In this document: positions 1 through 9,991 of the stretch, piece by piece | Position numbering within the stretch: position 1 is the stretch's first letter | How the letters are laid out: every line of letters starts with the position of its first letter | DNA from: Bin80 sp964291275 | GTDB lineage: Bacteria > Bacteroidota > Rhodothermia > Rhodothermales > Bin80 | NCBI GenBank assembly: GCA_964291275.2 | Contig: OZ219799.1 | Location: forward strand, 620,001 to 684,000 | Direction: 5' to 3' | Length of the DNA stretch: 64,000 nucleotides | Program-made: the position numbers and the translations under genes | Notes under the pieces: generated by a model | The model's input: the letters and a program-made list of their open reading frames with translations, nothing else | Databases searched by the model: none | Told to the model about the DNA's origin: nothing

Positions 1-27
1 GTTGTGTGTGCATTAACCGACTAGTGT

Positions 28-3018
28 ATGAATGGTCGACTGATTTACTGCCTCACTGTCTGGATTGTTGCCGCGTTTGCAATCTTGTTGCAGGGGTGCG
101 GTCGTTCAGACTTAGGTCAAGATCTACCTGACCAGGTAGATTTCAATTATCATGTACGGCCCATTCTGTCTAATACCTGTTATGTATGTCATGGGCCTGA
201 CATCAGCACTAGGGAGGCGGAGTTACGTCTAGACACCTATGATGGCGCCACTGCCCGGCGTGCTGGCGGGCGAGCTATTGTTCCGGGTAATGCAAAACGC
301 AGTTTGCTCATTCAGCGCGTCAGTGCTCACGATCCGGAGGAGCGCATGCCTCCGCCTCAGATCAACAAAATACTTACTGAATACGAAATCGCGCTTCTTT
401 CCAAATGGATTGATCAGGGTGCGGAATACAAGACCCACTGGGCATTGATTCCGCCGGAAAGCCCGTCGGATCAGGCTACAATTGACGCATTTTTGCAGGC
501 AAACATCGAAAAAAGCGGCATTGAGCCTGCGGCCTTGACGTCGAGAGCCAGTCTGATTCGACGCGCGTCTTACGTATTGACCGGATTGCCTCCTTCTCCA
601 ATGGTCGTCGAGGCATTTGAGAAAGATGAATCCCTCGAGGCCTATGAACGGGTATTGGATACCCTCTTGGCTTCTCCAGCGTTTGGTGAGCGGTGGGCGC
701 GTCACTGGATGGACCTTGTACGATATGCCGAGGCAAAAGGGCATGAGTTTGATTTTACAATCCAAGGTGCGTGGCAGTACAGGGATTACCTGATCCGGGC
801 CTTCAACGAGGATGTTCCCTACGACCAGTTTATCCTGGAACACCTTGCGGGAGATGTTCTAAAGGAGCCCAGACGCAATTCAAAAGAGGGGTTTAACGAG
901 TCTGCTATTGGGACCGCGTACTTGGCACTCGGTGAAGGAAAGCACAGTCCGGTTGATACGCGCATTGATGAAGCTGAGCGCATAGATAACATTATTGATG
1001 TGACCACTAAAACATTTCAGGGGTTAACAGTAGCCTGTGCTCGTTGTCATGACCATAAGTTCGATCCAATTCCGACCACGGATTATTACTCGTTGTATGG
1101 CATTATTGAAAGTGCGCGCTTCACGCCTGTCCCCATTCTGTCGGAAGACTATGTGGCCGGACTGCGCTCGCTGATTGATTTCAATAAGACGTTGCGCCTG
1201 GATATAGCTAACCGATGGCAGTCATCCTTGGACATGGTTCCAGCCATTCCGGCCAGTATGACAAAGAATCTGCCGACCGACCGGGATACAACCGCATCAT
1301 GGGAATTACTGGGCGATTTTCGGGAGGGAGAGCTTGACGGGTGGTTTGTGGACGGTGCAGCATTTGAAGGTGGTACCTCTCACGGTCCCCCCGTGATAGA
1401 GGATGCCCGTTTGGTGCAGCTTTCTGAGGGAGTGGCGAGCAGCCGGCATATATCAAAGGGTATTCCAGGGGCACTGCGCTCACCCACTTTCACGATAGCC
1501 CATGATACGATCACGGTCATGGCAAAAGGCTATAAGTCAGCGCTGCGACTTGTGGTTGATAATTTTCAGCTTATACGAGCTCCGATTCACGGCGAGCTTG
1601 ATCAAGAACTCAGCAGTGATGAGTTAAAACCCTATCGGTTCCCTTTAGATTTGTGGCAGGGGCATAAAGCCTATATAGAGTTACTTGTCGGGACCTATGA
1701 CCAGACACAATTTCTTACCGATCGGCACATGCTGGTAGTTAATGATTCGTCCTACTTTGAAATTGCTTATGCCGTAGCCCACAACGAGGATGCTCCCTCA
1801 CTGCCGCGCCGGGAATTTGAAGAGGCCCCACTCCCGCAATCTGTAAGTGCCTGGGCTGCACAGAAAGCTAGTCCTGCACAGGTGTCAGCCATTAACCAGG
1901 CTTTGGAATCCGGTGAGCTGGAGCGGCCACTAGTTAATGATGTGGTTCGTCAGGAACAGGAGATCAAGCAGGCCATGCCCGCCGCGGAGTTCTTTATCGG
2001 TATGACTGAAGGGGATGTGGTTACGAGTGCGGTCTTTGGGCGTGGCAACTATAAAGCCCCCGTGGGGGACCCAGTACCGCATAGATTTTTAACCGCACTT
2101 GATCCTACCGGTAGTACTTTTAACAAGACGCCCAGCGGGCGACTGGAGTTCGCCGAGGCAATTATAGATCCTGCCAATCCTCTCACTGCACGTGTAATGG
2201 CAAACCGCCTGTGGCATCATGTTTTCGGGAGAGGGATTGTAAAGACCGTAGACAATTTTGGGGGGCAGGGGAGTCTTCCGACGAATCCAGAACTGCTTGA
2301 TTATCTGGCATTGCGCTTTGTGGAGCTGGATTGGTCAATCAAATCCATGCTCCGGGAGATCCTGCTTTCGGAGGCTTTTCAGCGTTCTACTCAGGTCCCT
2401 GAAAATGCCGCTGAACTTGACCCCTCGAATCTACTGTTGTCGCACTATCCTGTACGGAGGCTGGAGGCCGAGGCGATTCGTGATGGTATTTTGGCGGTGT
2501 CGGGAGCGCTAGACACCACCATGTTTGGTCCGCCGGTACCAATTCATTTAACGGAATTTATGACGGGTAGAGGACAACCCGCTGTTAACGGACCATTGGA
2601 TGGAGATGGTCGGCGAAGTATCTACATTGCTATACGCCGAAATTTTCTCTCGCCGATGATGCTCGCCTTTGATATGCCGATCCCGTTCTCTACGTTCGGG
2701 GCTCGTAACTCCAGCAATGTGCCTGCACAGTCCCTTACGTTGCTCAATGACGCGTTTGTTGCCGAGCAGGCTGTTCACTGGGGAGACGCACTGGTGGAGC
2801 AACCCCATATTGACATTGCGGATCGCGTGAGGCATATTTACTTAAGGGCGCTGTCCAGACTTCCAGACCCGAATGAGTTGCAGGAAGCTCAGGCCTTTAT
2901 AGGCACAGAGGCCGAGGCACTTGGCCTGCGGTCCATAGAGATCATGCATTCCGCAGAGCTCTGGGCGGCATATTGCCATGTGGTGTTCAATCAAAAAGAA
3001 TTTATTTACATGATCTGA
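28..3018 (+). CDS. PSCyt1-DUF1549-DUF1553 planctomycete-type cytochrome lipoprotein
   Basis: A 996-aa exported protein. Residues 1-24 form a lipoprotein signal ending in L-Q-G-C (C24). A PSCyt1-type c-heme motif C-Y-V-C-H lies at residues 51-55. A DUF1549 region follows, with a second C-A-R-C-H-D-H motif near residue 336, and a DUF1553 region occupies about 690-960. In the middle (about 420-600) is a beta-rich insertion, as in other long members. These proteins are common in Planctomycetes and some Bacteroidota; their chemistry is not established, although they are usually paired with DUF1501 proteins, as here (stop and next start overlap as TGATG). The context of sugar ABC transporter, SDR and isomerase suggests periplasmic oxidation of a carbohydrate, which is inference. 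Domain call is firm, function is not. Confidence 0.9.
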   Translation: MNGRLIYCLTVWIVAAFAILLQGCGRSDLGQDLPDQVDFNYHVRPILSNTCYVCHGPDISTREAELRLDTYDGATARRAGGRAIVPGNAKRSLLIQRVSAHDPEERMPPPQINKILTEYEIALLSKWIDQGAEYKTHWALIPPESPSDQATIDAFLQANIEKSGIEPAALTSRASLIRRASYVLTGLPPSPMVVEAFEKDESLEAYERVLDTLLASPAFGERWARHWMDLVRYAEAKGHEFDFTIQGAWQYRDYLIRAFNEDVPYDQFILEHLAGDVLKEPRRNSKEGFNESAIGTAYLALGEGKHSPVDTRIDEAERIDNIIDVTTKTFQGLTVACARCHDHKFDPIPTTDYYSLYGIIESARFTPVPILSEDYVAGLRSLIDFNKTLRLDIANRWQSSLDMVPAIPASMTKNLPTDRDTTASWELLGDFREGELDGWFVDGAAFEGGTSHGPPVIEDARLVQLSEGVASSRHISKGIPGALRSPTFTIAHDTITVMAKGYKSALRLVVDNFQLIRAPIHGELDQELSSDELKPYRFPLDLWQGHKAYIELLVGTYDQTQFLTDRHMLVVNDSSYFEIAYAVAHNEDAPSLPRREFEEAPLPQSVSAWAAQKASPAQVSAINQALESGELERPLVNDVVRQEQEIKQAMPAAEFFIGMTEGDVVTSAVFGRGNYKAPVGDPVPHRFLTALDPTGSTFNKTPSGRLEFAEAIIDPANPLTARVMANRLWHHVFGRGIVKTVDNFGGQGSLPTNPELLDYLALRFVELDWSIKSMLREILLSEAFQRSTQVPENAAELDPSNLLLSHYPVRRLEAEAIRDGILAVSGALDTTMFGPPVPIHLTEFMTGRGQPAVNGPLDGDGRRSIYIAIRRNFLSPMMLAFDMPIPFSTFGARNSSNVPAQSLTLLNDAFVAEQAVHWGDALVEQPHIDIADRVRHIYLRALSRLPDPNELQEAQAFIGTEAEALGLRSIEIMHSAELWAAYCHVVFNQKEFIYMI

Positions 3019-4466
3019 TGAAAGGTCCACACAGGTTAACGTGTCGAATGACACGACGAGAAATGCTTACCATGTGTCGCAATGGGTTCGGCGGTGTGGC
3101 ACTTATGGGGCTTATGGGAAGTTCTGCCTTCGGTAATATCATTAAGCAAGTTGCCCCATCAGGGCCTCACCCTTTGCGCCCGCGCCCGAGTGATTTGGTC
3201 CCCAAGGCAAGGAGCATCATATTCCTGTACATGGACGGTGGTGTGTCACAGGTTGACAGCTTTGATCCCAAACCGCGCCTTGCCAAAGAGCATGGGGACA
3301 GTCCGTACGACAAGTTTACGGTTGATGCCACTCAATTCAACAGCATTGGCACAATCCTGAAAAGTCCATGGGATTTTCGGCGCTATGGCGAGAGCGGTAT
3401 AGAGGTGAGTGATCTCTTCCCGCATGTAGGTGAATGCGTGGATGATCTTGCAATCATCCGATCTATGGTAGCGGATTTTCCAGAGCACACGAATGCCAAC
3501 TATTTTCTTCACACAGGGATAGGGATCCAAGGACGCCCTTCCATGGGTGCCTGGATAAACTATGGGCTTGGGACGGAGAACCAGGATCTGCCAGGTTATG
3601 TAGTTCTGGATGGTGGACTGATTCCGCCGGGGGGTCTGGATAATTTTAACAGTGGATTCCTGCCTGCGTCGTATCAGGGATCTATTTTCAGGGCCGGTGA
3701 TACTCCCCTGGCGAATATTGAGCCCAAAGAGCCGACTTCGGAGCTGCAGCGACGCAAGTTGAATCTTATGAGCCAAACGGACAAGCATTTGCTTGGTCGT
3801 ATCGGTAATTCTGATCAGGTGGAATCAGCAATCACCAATTATGAGTTGGCCTATCGGATGCAGGTTTCGGTTCCAGAACTGACCGACCTTTCAGGGGAAT
3901 CGGAAGCGACCAAGAAGTTGTATGGGATGGATTCAAGTGAACCTGACACACGTATTTACGCTGCGCAGTGCTTGCTGGCCAGACGACTGGTTGAGCGCGG
4001 CGTGCGGTTTGTTGAGTTAACCTGTCCAAATGTGAAGGCTGATAGATGGGATCAGCACGCAAATCTCAAAGAAGGCCATGAGCGCAACGCCCTTGCCGTA
4101 GATCAGCCCATAGCAGGCCTGATCAGAGACTTAAAGGCACGTGGTATGTTTGAAGATACTCTCGTGATTTGGGCAGGGGAATTTGGACGAACCCCCTTTG
4201 CGCAGGGTACCGACGGAAGAGACCATAACCCGTCGGCATTCAGCATTTGGCTGGCGGGGGCAGGAATCAGAGGAGGTACTGTGTACGGTGCTACCGATGA
4301 GTATGGCTATCGGGCTATTGAAAATGTGACCACGATCCATGATTTACATGCAACCATGTTGTACCTGTTGGGTCTGGAGCATGAGCATCTCACATATCGC
4401 TTCAGTGGACGCGATATCCGGCTCACAGATGTAGGTGGAAATGTCATCAGAGGGATTCTCGCGTGA
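3018..4466 (+). CDS. DUF1501 family protein (Tat-exported, alkaline phosphatase-like fold)
   Basis: A 482-aa protein. I start it at the ATG overlapping the upstream stop (TGATG); an in-frame upstream start exists but lies wholly inside the previous gene. The N-terminus has a twin-arginine-like signal (T-R-R-E-M-L followed by a Gly/Ala/Leu-rich segment). The C-terminal block G-E-F-G-R-T-P, G-R-D-H-N-P, the H-D-L-H-A-T segment and G-R-D-I-R-L-T-D-V are hallmarks of DUF1501, a sulfatase/phosphatase-like superfamily of unknown reaction. It is the standard partner of DUF1553 proteins and presumably works with the upstream gene in the periplasm. Family assignment is strong; substrate unknown. Confidence 0.9.
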   Translation: MKGPHRLTCRMTRREMLTMCRNGFGGVALMGLMGSSAFGNIIKQVAPSGPHPLRPRPSDLVPKARSIIFLYMDGGVSQVDSFDPKPRLAKEHGDSPYDKFTVDATQFNSIGTILKSPWDFRRYGESGIEVSDLFPHVGECVDDLAIIRSMVADFPEHTNANYFLHTGIGIQGRPSMGAWINYGLGTENQDLPGYVVLDGGLIPPGGLDNFNSGFLPASYQGSIFRAGDTPLANIEPKEPTSELQRRKLNLMSQTDKHLLGRIGNSDQVESAITNYELAYRMQVSVPELTDLSGESEATKKLYGMDSSEPDTRIYAAQCLLARRLVERGVRFVELTCPNVKADRWDQHANLKEGHERNALAVDQPIAGLIRDLKARGMFEDTLVIWAGEFGRTPFAQGTDGRDHNPSAFSIWLAGAGIRGGTVYGATDEYGYRAIENVTTIHDLHATMLYLLGLEHEHLTYRFSGRDIRLTDVGGNVIRGILA

Positions 4467-4578
4467 GGTTGGCCATGCAACGGTACAAGAAGGTTGAAAA
4501 GAGAATTATATACCACACTACCCGTACATTGCGGTAGCAGGTATGCCAATTTCACGGATCAGGGAGGTGCCAAGAGCA

Positions 4579-4597
4579 AGCCGCTCGCCGTGCGGCT
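4579..4597 (+). terminator. weak hairpin downstream of the DUF1501 gene
   Basis: A perfect 6-bp stem AGCCGC/GCGGCT with a 7-nt loop lies in the 261-bp gap between the DUF1501 gene and the SDR gene. No T tract follows, so a terminator role is only possible. Nothing else recognisable was seen in this gap. Confidence 0.25.
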
Positions 4598-4727
4598 CTG
4601 TCTAGTCTGTAGGATTCGTGTGGCTCCTACTCAAGTAATAATCACTCCAGGGCCGTAACAACTGAACAGCTCCAAAGATGGCAAAATTGCATTAGTTTAC
4701 CCAAGAAAGAGAAAGAACACTTCGTAA

Positions 4728-5480
4728 ATGAACCTGGAAGGGCGTGTAGCACTGGTTACGGGCAGTACAACCGGTCTTGGTAAGGCGATGGCGCACGCGC
4801 TGGCTCGTTCGGGAGCCACCGTTGCCCTCAACTATGCGAACAATGAAGTGCGAGCGCTAAGTGCCTTGGCCGAGTTTGAGGCTGCGGGTACCCGGGCAAT
4901 GTTGTTCAGATCAGATGTATCGGAAGAACACGGTGTTCGTACGCTGGTCTCGCAGGTCTCTCAAAAACTCGGCCCTATTGATATCTTGATACCAAACGCG
5001 ACCCCCGATCAGCCGCAAAGGCGGATTGAGGATTACTCCTGGCAGGATTATGAGCGGATGCTGGATTTTTTTGTCAAGAGTCCATTCTTACTGACGAAAG
5101 CCTGTATCCCCCATATGAAGCAACAGCGATGGGGGCGCATTATTAATATCATCAGCGAGGTTTTTTCGTTGGGGGTTGCTCCGTTTACGGCTTACGCAGC
5201 TGCTAAAGGAGGGCAGGTGGGACTTTCACGTAGTCTTGCAACCGAGCTGGCACCGTTTGGGATAACGGTGAATATGATTTCTCCGGGATGGATTCCGGTT
5301 GAGCGCCACCAGTCGGAGTCACAGTCAAAGAAGGATATTTATCTGCGGACAGTGCCTGCGGGTCGCTGGGGGACTCCGGATGACATATCCGCCGCAGCCT
5401 GTTACTTTGCAAGTAATGAGGCTTCTTTTGTAACGGGACAATTCGTTACGGTGAATGGCGGACGCTCCTATGGCCTATAG
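4728..5480 (+). CDS. SDR family NAD(P)-dependent oxidoreductase
   Basis: A 250-aa classical short-chain dehydrogenase of normal length. The cofactor loop T-G-S-T-T-G-L-G is at residues 11-18. The catalytic triad is visible as S143, Y156 and K160 (Y-A-A-A-K). The usual N-N-A-G motif is replaced by P-N-A-T, a mild oddity. The C-terminal F-V-T-G-Q-F-V-T-V-N-G-G is typical. It is the first gene of a run with spacings of 3, 5, -4 and 64 bp to a sugar-binding protein, ABC ATPase, permease and TIM-barrel isomerase, so it probably oxidises the imported sugar or polyol. Exact substrate cannot be read. Confidence 0.88.
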   Translation: MNLEGRVALVTGSTTGLGKAMAHALARSGATVALNYANNEVRALSALAEFEAAGTRAMLFRSDVSEEHGVRTLVSQVSQKLGPIDILIPNATPDQPQRRIEDYSWQDYERMLDFFVKSPFLLTKACIPHMKQQRWGRIINIISEVFSLGVAPFTAYAAAKGGQVGLSRSLATELAPFGITVNMISPGWIPVERHQSESQSKKDIYLRTVPAGRWGTPDDISAAACYFASNEASFVTGQFVTVNGGRSYGL

Positions 5481-5483
5481 TCG

Positions 5484-6515
5484 ATGATATACCAAATTCC
5501 AATGTTGCAACGAGCAAGCCATTACGTTCATTGTGTGCTGATCGGGTTCCTGGTACTTTTCCTGGCTGCTTGTGGATCTTCGGACGAAGCCGATCGTCCC
5601 GAAGTTGGCTTTGTCACAAATGGTATCGCATCCTTCTGGGTGATTGCGGATCGCGGTGCTAACACAGCCGCAGAAGAGTTTGATGTAGAGGTATCGGTCA
5701 TGATGCCCCCGGATGGCCCGGCGGGGCAGAGCCGGATGGTCGAGAGCCTTTTAGCCCGAGGTGTGGATGGGATTGCAATCAGCCCATCTGATCCCGTAAA
5801 TCAAGCGGGACTCCTAGATGAAATCGCACAAAACACTCATCTGATAACGCATGACTCTGACGCTCCGGAAAGCCAGCGCTTGGTGTACGTGGGGATGGAT
5901 AACTATGAGGCTGGCCGGATGTGTGGTCAATTGTTGAAGGAAGCCATGCCTGAGGGAGGTGAAGTTGTGCTTTTTATTGGTTTGTTGGGTCAGCTTAATG
6001 CAGACCTACGTCGTCAGGGTGTAATTGATGAACTCATGGACCGCAGTCATGATAACAGCCGACGCGATCCGGTTGATCAAGTGATAGCAAATGAGCGCTA
6101 TACAATCCTGGACACGCGAGTTGATCAGTTCGATTTTGCACGGGCGAAGGGACAAGTAGAGGACGCATTGGCGCGATATCCAGAGCTGGATGCAATGGTT
6201 GGTCTTTTCGTGTACAATCCACCTCAAATATTGGAAGCCGTACGTGAGGCTGGGAAGCTGAATGAGATAACAATTGTCGGCTTTGATGAGGACGCTGCAA
6301 CATTGCAGGCCATCCGTGATGGAGAGATTGTTGGAACCGTGGTTCAAAATCCTTATCGGTATGGGTACGAGTCTGTTCGTGTACTGGCGTCACTTGCACG
6401 CGGTGATCAGTCGGTGATTCCCGAAAACCAGTTTATAGACATCCCCGCACGGCGTATCACCGTTGATAACATTGATGTTTTTGAGGCCGAGCTGGAGGAT
6501 CTCATCGGCAACTAA
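5484..6515 (+). CDS. sugar ABC transporter substrate-binding lipoprotein (RbsB-like)
   Basis: A 343-aa exported lipoprotein: residues 1-30 form a signal with lipobox L-A-A-C (C30). The mature part has the Peripla_BP_4 pattern of ribose/xylose/inositol binding proteins: an N-terminal strand reading V-G-F-V-T-N-G, a G-I-A-I-S-P-S-D-P segment, a strand with T-H-D-S-D-A-P, and V-G-F-D-E-D-A-A-T-L-Q-A-I in the second lobe. It starts 3 bp after the SDR stop and is followed 5 bp later by the ATPase gene, so it is clearly the receptor of this importer. The ligand is unknown; the neighbouring SDR and epimerase suggest a polyol or rare ketose. Confidence 0.9.
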   Translation: MIYQIPMLQRASHYVHCVLIGFLVLFLAACGSSDEADRPEVGFVTNGIASFWVIADRGANTAAEEFDVEVSVMMPPDGPAGQSRMVESLLARGVDGIAISPSDPVNQAGLLDEIAQNTHLITHDSDAPESQRLVYVGMDNYEAGRMCGQLLKEAMPEGGEVVLFIGLLGQLNADLRRQGVIDELMDRSHDNSRRDPVDQVIANERYTILDTRVDQFDFARAKGQVEDALARYPELDAMVGLFVYNPPQILEAVREAGKLNEITIVGFDEDAATLQAIRDGEIVGTVVQNPYRYGYESVRVLASLARGDQSVIPENQFIDIPARRITVDNIDVFEAELEDLIGN

Positions 6516-6520
6516 GTAAG

Positions 6521-8068
6521 ATGCGTGTGCCCGGGGAGATACCGCTACTTGAGGTTCAGGGGATCACAAAGCGGTTTCCTGGGACGCTCGCTCTTGACTC
6601 CGTAGGCCTGCGTGTCGGGTATGGGGAGGCTGTCGCGGTTATTGGCGAGAATGGCGCTGGTAAGAGCACACTAATGAACATCTTGGCAGGTGTGCTCTTA
6701 CCCGACGAGGGTACGATCCATGTGGATGGTCAGGTTCAAGCGTTGGCATCCGTAAAGCAGGCACATGCTGCAGGTATTGCGCTGATTCACCAGGAGCTCA
6801 GCCTGCTTCCAAATTTAAGTGTTGCCGCAAACCTCTATCTGGGTCGTGAGCCAGCCCGTGCAGGCTGGATCAACAAGCGGACACTTCGCACACAGGCATT
6901 GAGATATTTGGAGCGTGTGGGTCTCAAATGCGATCCACAAACTCTGGTTGCGGCACTCCCGATTGGGCAGAGACAGTTAGTAGAGGTGGCCCGTGCATTA
7001 GCGTCCAACGCACGGCTTCTGATCATGGATGAACCGACTTCAAGCCTGGCAGAAGAGGAAGCCGAGGTGCTGTTTGGTGTGATTCGTGAGTTGCAGGAGC
7101 GGGGGGTAAGCGTATTGTACGTATCTCACCGATTGCGGGAGGTGATGTCGATTGCTGATCGTGTAGTTGTACTTCGTGACGGACGAATCACCGGAAGACT
7201 GGCACAAGAATCTGTCACACGGGATGAAATGGTGAGGTGCATGATTGGGCGGAAAGTGAATCGTATTTATACTCGGAAGCGCAATGAACCAGGTCCCGTG
7301 GTTATGCGAGTGGAAGGCCTTGTTACAAGGAGCACAAAAAAACGTAGCCTTTCTTTTTGCCTGCATGAAGGCGAGATCGTCGGATTGGCTGGTTTGGTTG
7401 GATCGGGACGTACGGAGTTGCTCAGAATACTCTTTGGAGTGGATATTCCGAAGAGTGGACTTGTGACTGTAGCCGGCCGACCCGTTGAACTGAAATCCCC
7501 TCACCACGCCATAGCAGCAGGTATCGCACTGGTACCCGAAGATCGGGCGAAGCAGGGCCTAATACTGGACATGTCCACACAGCCCAATCTTAGTTTGGGA
7601 GCATTGTACCGACATTATTTGGGTTGGAAGATGTTGGATCGTACGTGGGAGAATAGTGTGACAAATGGAATGGTTGGTCAACTGAATATCCAGGGTGTAC
7701 AGGCAGGTAAACCAACGCGTCACTTATCCGGTGGTAACCAACAAAAGGTCGTACTGGGCAAATGGCTTACTCTACATCCACACGTTCTGCTACTAGATGA
7801 GCCTACGCGTGGTATCGATGTGGGAGCGAAACAGGAGACCTACAAAGCCATTGATGAGCTGGCTGCTAGAGGGATGGCGATCCTGTTAGTTAGCAGTGAA
7901 TCTGACGAAATCATTGCACTTTCCGATCGCGTGCTGGTAATGCAGGATCACATCATAGTCGGAGAACTGGACCATACCGAACTCACTGAAAAGGCATTGA
8001 TGCAATTAGCTACCGGATCGGTTCATGAGTCACCCACTGAAGAGGAAAGTATTGGGGAAGCGGCATGA
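6521..8068 (+). CDS. sugar ABC transporter ATP-binding protein (RbsA/MglA/XylG type)
   Basis: A 515-aa protein with two tandem ABC domains, the arrangement of monosaccharide importers. First domain: Walker A G-E-N-G-A-G-K-S-T at 42-50, signature L-P-I-G-Q-R-Q, Walker B L-L-I-M-D-E-P-T. Second domain: degenerate Walker A (G-L-V-G-S-G-R-T-E), canonical L-S-G-G-N-Q-Q-K signature and L-L-L-D-E-P-T-R-G-I-D. The degenerate second P-loop is typical of this family and not a defect. It overlaps the permease start by 4 bp (ATGA), indicating translational coupling. Confidence 0.93.
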   Translation: MRVPGEIPLLEVQGITKRFPGTLALDSVGLRVGYGEAVAVIGENGAGKSTLMNILAGVLLPDEGTIHVDGQVQALASVKQAHAAGIALIHQELSLLPNLSVAANLYLGREPARAGWINKRTLRTQALRYLERVGLKCDPQTLVAALPIGQRQLVEVARALASNARLLIMDEPTSSLAEEEAEVLFGVIRELQERGVSVLYVSHRLREVMSIADRVVVLRDGRITGRLAQESVTRDEMVRCMIGRKVNRIYTRKRNEPGPVVMRVEGLVTRSTKKRSLSFCLHEGEIVGLAGLVGSGRTELLRILFGVDIPKSGLVTVAGRPVELKSPHHAIAAGIALVPEDRAKQGLILDMSTQPNLSLGALYRHYLGWKMLDRTWENSVTNGMVGQLNIQGVQAGKPTRHLSGGNQQKVVLGKWLTLHPHVLLLDEPTRGIDVGAKQETYKAIDELAARGMAILLVSSESDEIIALSDRVLVMQDHIIVGELDHTELTEKALMQLATGSVHESPTEEESIGEAA

Positions 8069-9042
8069 AAAAATTATTCGGAATACTTGGAGTGTTAGTG
8101 GCCGTGTTTGTGCTCACAGCGATCCTAGAGCCGAACTTTCTGACCGCCTACAATCTGCAGAATACGCTGCGATGGACAGGTCTCTTCGGAATCATAAGTA
8201 TCGGAGCTGCCTTCGTCATTATTACTGGGGGGATTGATCTGTCCACTGGATCTGTTATTGCCCTTGTTGGTGTTCTTGTGCCGATGTTGTTGGTCGATGT
8301 TGGCATGTCATTGGTACTCGTTCTGCTGATCTTGTTCGGTATTCTCTTGGCTATGGGCGTTATTCACGGAGTTTTGGTGACTAAGCTTAATCTGCAGCCG
8401 TTTGTTGTGACATTGTGTGGATTACTGATTTACCGTGGGCTTGCCCGTTGGCTTGCTGGCGATCAAACACAGGGTTTCGGTTCAGCATTTGATGGTTTAC
8501 GACAATTGGCTATTGGCCGAATTCCCATCGTAGGTGATTTTGGACTTCCGATTCCGTTCGTGATCCTGATTGTATTGGCTTTTTTATCCGCGGGGTTTCT
8601 GCACAGCACTGTTTGGGGGCGCTACCTGTTGGCACTTGGGCACAACGAGGAGGCCGCGCGCTTTAGTGGTATCAATACGAGCCGCATGATCACGGTAGCC
8701 TATGTGATCGGCGTTATGACCGCCGGAATTGGGGGGTTGCTGTTTTCACTCGATGTAAATTCTATTCAGCCTGCCGTACATGGTAATTTTTACGAACTGT
8801 ATGCGATAGCAGCAGCGGTTCTTGGAGGATGCAGTCTGCGAGGGGGCGAGGGATCCATTTTTGGTGTGGTGATCGGGGCAGCAGTGTTGCGACTCCTTTA
8901 TAATGCAATCAACATATTGGGTATTCCAACACAGTTGGAGTTCGCAATCATTGGCACGGTCATTCTCGTGGGCGTTAGTACTGATGAGATTGTTCGCCGA
9001 TTGGCGGCGCGCCATGAACTAAAGACAACGCGTGACACATAA
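8065..9042 (+). CDS. sugar ABC transporter permease (RbsC-like)
   Basis: A 325-aa polytopic membrane protein of the BPD_transp_2 family. It shows the conserved G-G-I-D-L-S-T-G-S segment near residue 55 and the cytoplasmic loop A-L-G-H-N-E-E-A-A-R-F-S-G-I-N coupling motif near 190-205, with many hydrophobic segments. It overlaps the ATPase gene by 4 bp. It forms the channel of the importer encoded by the two upstream genes; two copies per complex are expected from the family. Confidence 0.92.
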   Translation: MKKLFGILGVLVAVFVLTAILEPNFLTAYNLQNTLRWTGLFGIISIGAAFVIITGGIDLSTGSVIALVGVLVPMLLVDVGMSLVLVLLILFGILLAMGVIHGVLVTKLNLQPFVVTLCGLLIYRGLARWLAGDQTQGFGSAFDGLRQLAIGRIPIVGDFGLPIPFVILIVLAFLSAGFLHSTVWGRYLLALGHNEEAARFSGINTSRMITVAYVIGVMTAGIGGLLFSLDVNSIQPAVHGNFYELYAIAAAVLGGCSLRGGEGSIFGVVIGAAVLRLLYNAINILGIPTQLEFAIIGTVILVGVSTDEIVRRLAARHELKTTRDT

Positions 9043-9106
9043 GTGCAGACAGCTAAGCCTGGAGTTGTATTTTTGAAACACACCTGATTGTTAACCCGAA
9101 AATAAA

Positions 9107-9991
9107 ATGCATCTTGCGATTCACAACTGGATGAAAGTCGAACCGATTGAGGTTACCGTTGAGCGGTTAGCCAAGTACGGTTATAAGGCCCTTGAAATTC
9201 AAGGAGAGCCCTATAAATACGATACCGGCAAGGTCAGGAAGCTTCTAGATGACTATGGGGTGCGTTGTTGGGGCAGTGTTACCTTGATGCTGGATGAGCG
9301 CAATCTTCTTGCAAAAGACGAGGATCAGCGAGCGAAATCAGTGACTTATGTGAAGGATTGCATCACGATGGTGGGCGAATTGGGAGGAGAGGTTATTTCG
9401 GTGGTACCAAGCACGGTCGGCAAAATCGTTCCAGACTCAACTCAAGAGACAGAGTGGAACTGGTGTGTTGCTGCTTTGAGGGAGATCAATGAGCACGGGC
9501 GTCAGTGTGGGGTTAAGATTGGCATTGAGCCCATTAATCGATTCGAGACCTATTTCATTAATCGGGGGGCTCAGGCATTGGCCCTGGCTGAGGCTGTGGC
9601 CCCGGATTGTGGGGTCTGCCTGGACATCTTTCATATGAATATTGAGGAGGATGATCCGATTGCCGCAATTCACGAGGCACGAGATCGCCTGGTGAACTTC
9701 CATGTTGCAGATAACAACCGCATGGCTTGTGGCATGGGTTGTTTAGATTGGCCGGCAATAGTACAGGCGCTAAAAGAGGTTGGTTACGACGGTGCGATCT
9801 CGGTTGAATTTTGTCCTCCACTTGATCGTACGCCAGCGAACCGATTTCCGGGCAGCGTAGATTCCAACCCCGAGGGGATATCGGATTCGGAGCGTAAATT
9901 CCTGGAGGATCATGGTAGCAGCGTATTCAGTGCCGATTTTTATGATATGCATGTACGCCGTTCTGCCGAGACGTTGCTGCCGCTAATTTGA
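9107..9991 (+). CDS. sugar phosphate isomerase/epimerase (TIM barrel, tagatose 3-epimerase-like)
   Basis: A 294-aa AP_endonuc_2-type TIM barrel. Visible elements include the I-G-I-E-P-I-N-R-F-E strand, the L-D-I-F-H-M-N-I-E-E-D-D-P metal-site strand, the H-V-A-D-N-N-R segment and the terminal strand with I-S-V-E-F-C; the E/D/H/E set matches metal-dependent ketose 3-epimerases and inosose dehydratase-like enzymes. It lies 64 bp after the permease gene on the same strand. It probably isomerises or epimerises the product of the SDR or the imported sugar. The exact reaction could be D-tagatose/D-psicose 3-epimerase, hydroxypyruvate isomerase-like or inosose-related. Confidence 0.85.
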   Translation: MHLAIHNWMKVEPIEVTVERLAKYGYKALEIQGEPYKYDTGKVRKLLDDYGVRCWGSVTLMLDERNLLAKDEDQRAKSVTYVKDCITMVGELGGEVISVVPSTVGKIVPDSTQETEWNWCVAALREINEHGRQCGVKIGIEPINRFETYFINRGAQALALAEAVAPDCGVCLDIFHMNIEEDDPIAAIHEARDRLVNFHVADNNRMACGMGCLDWPAIVQALKEVGYDGAISVEFCPPLDRTPANRFPGSVDSNPEGISDSERKFLEDHGSSVFSADFYDMHVRRSAETLLPLI

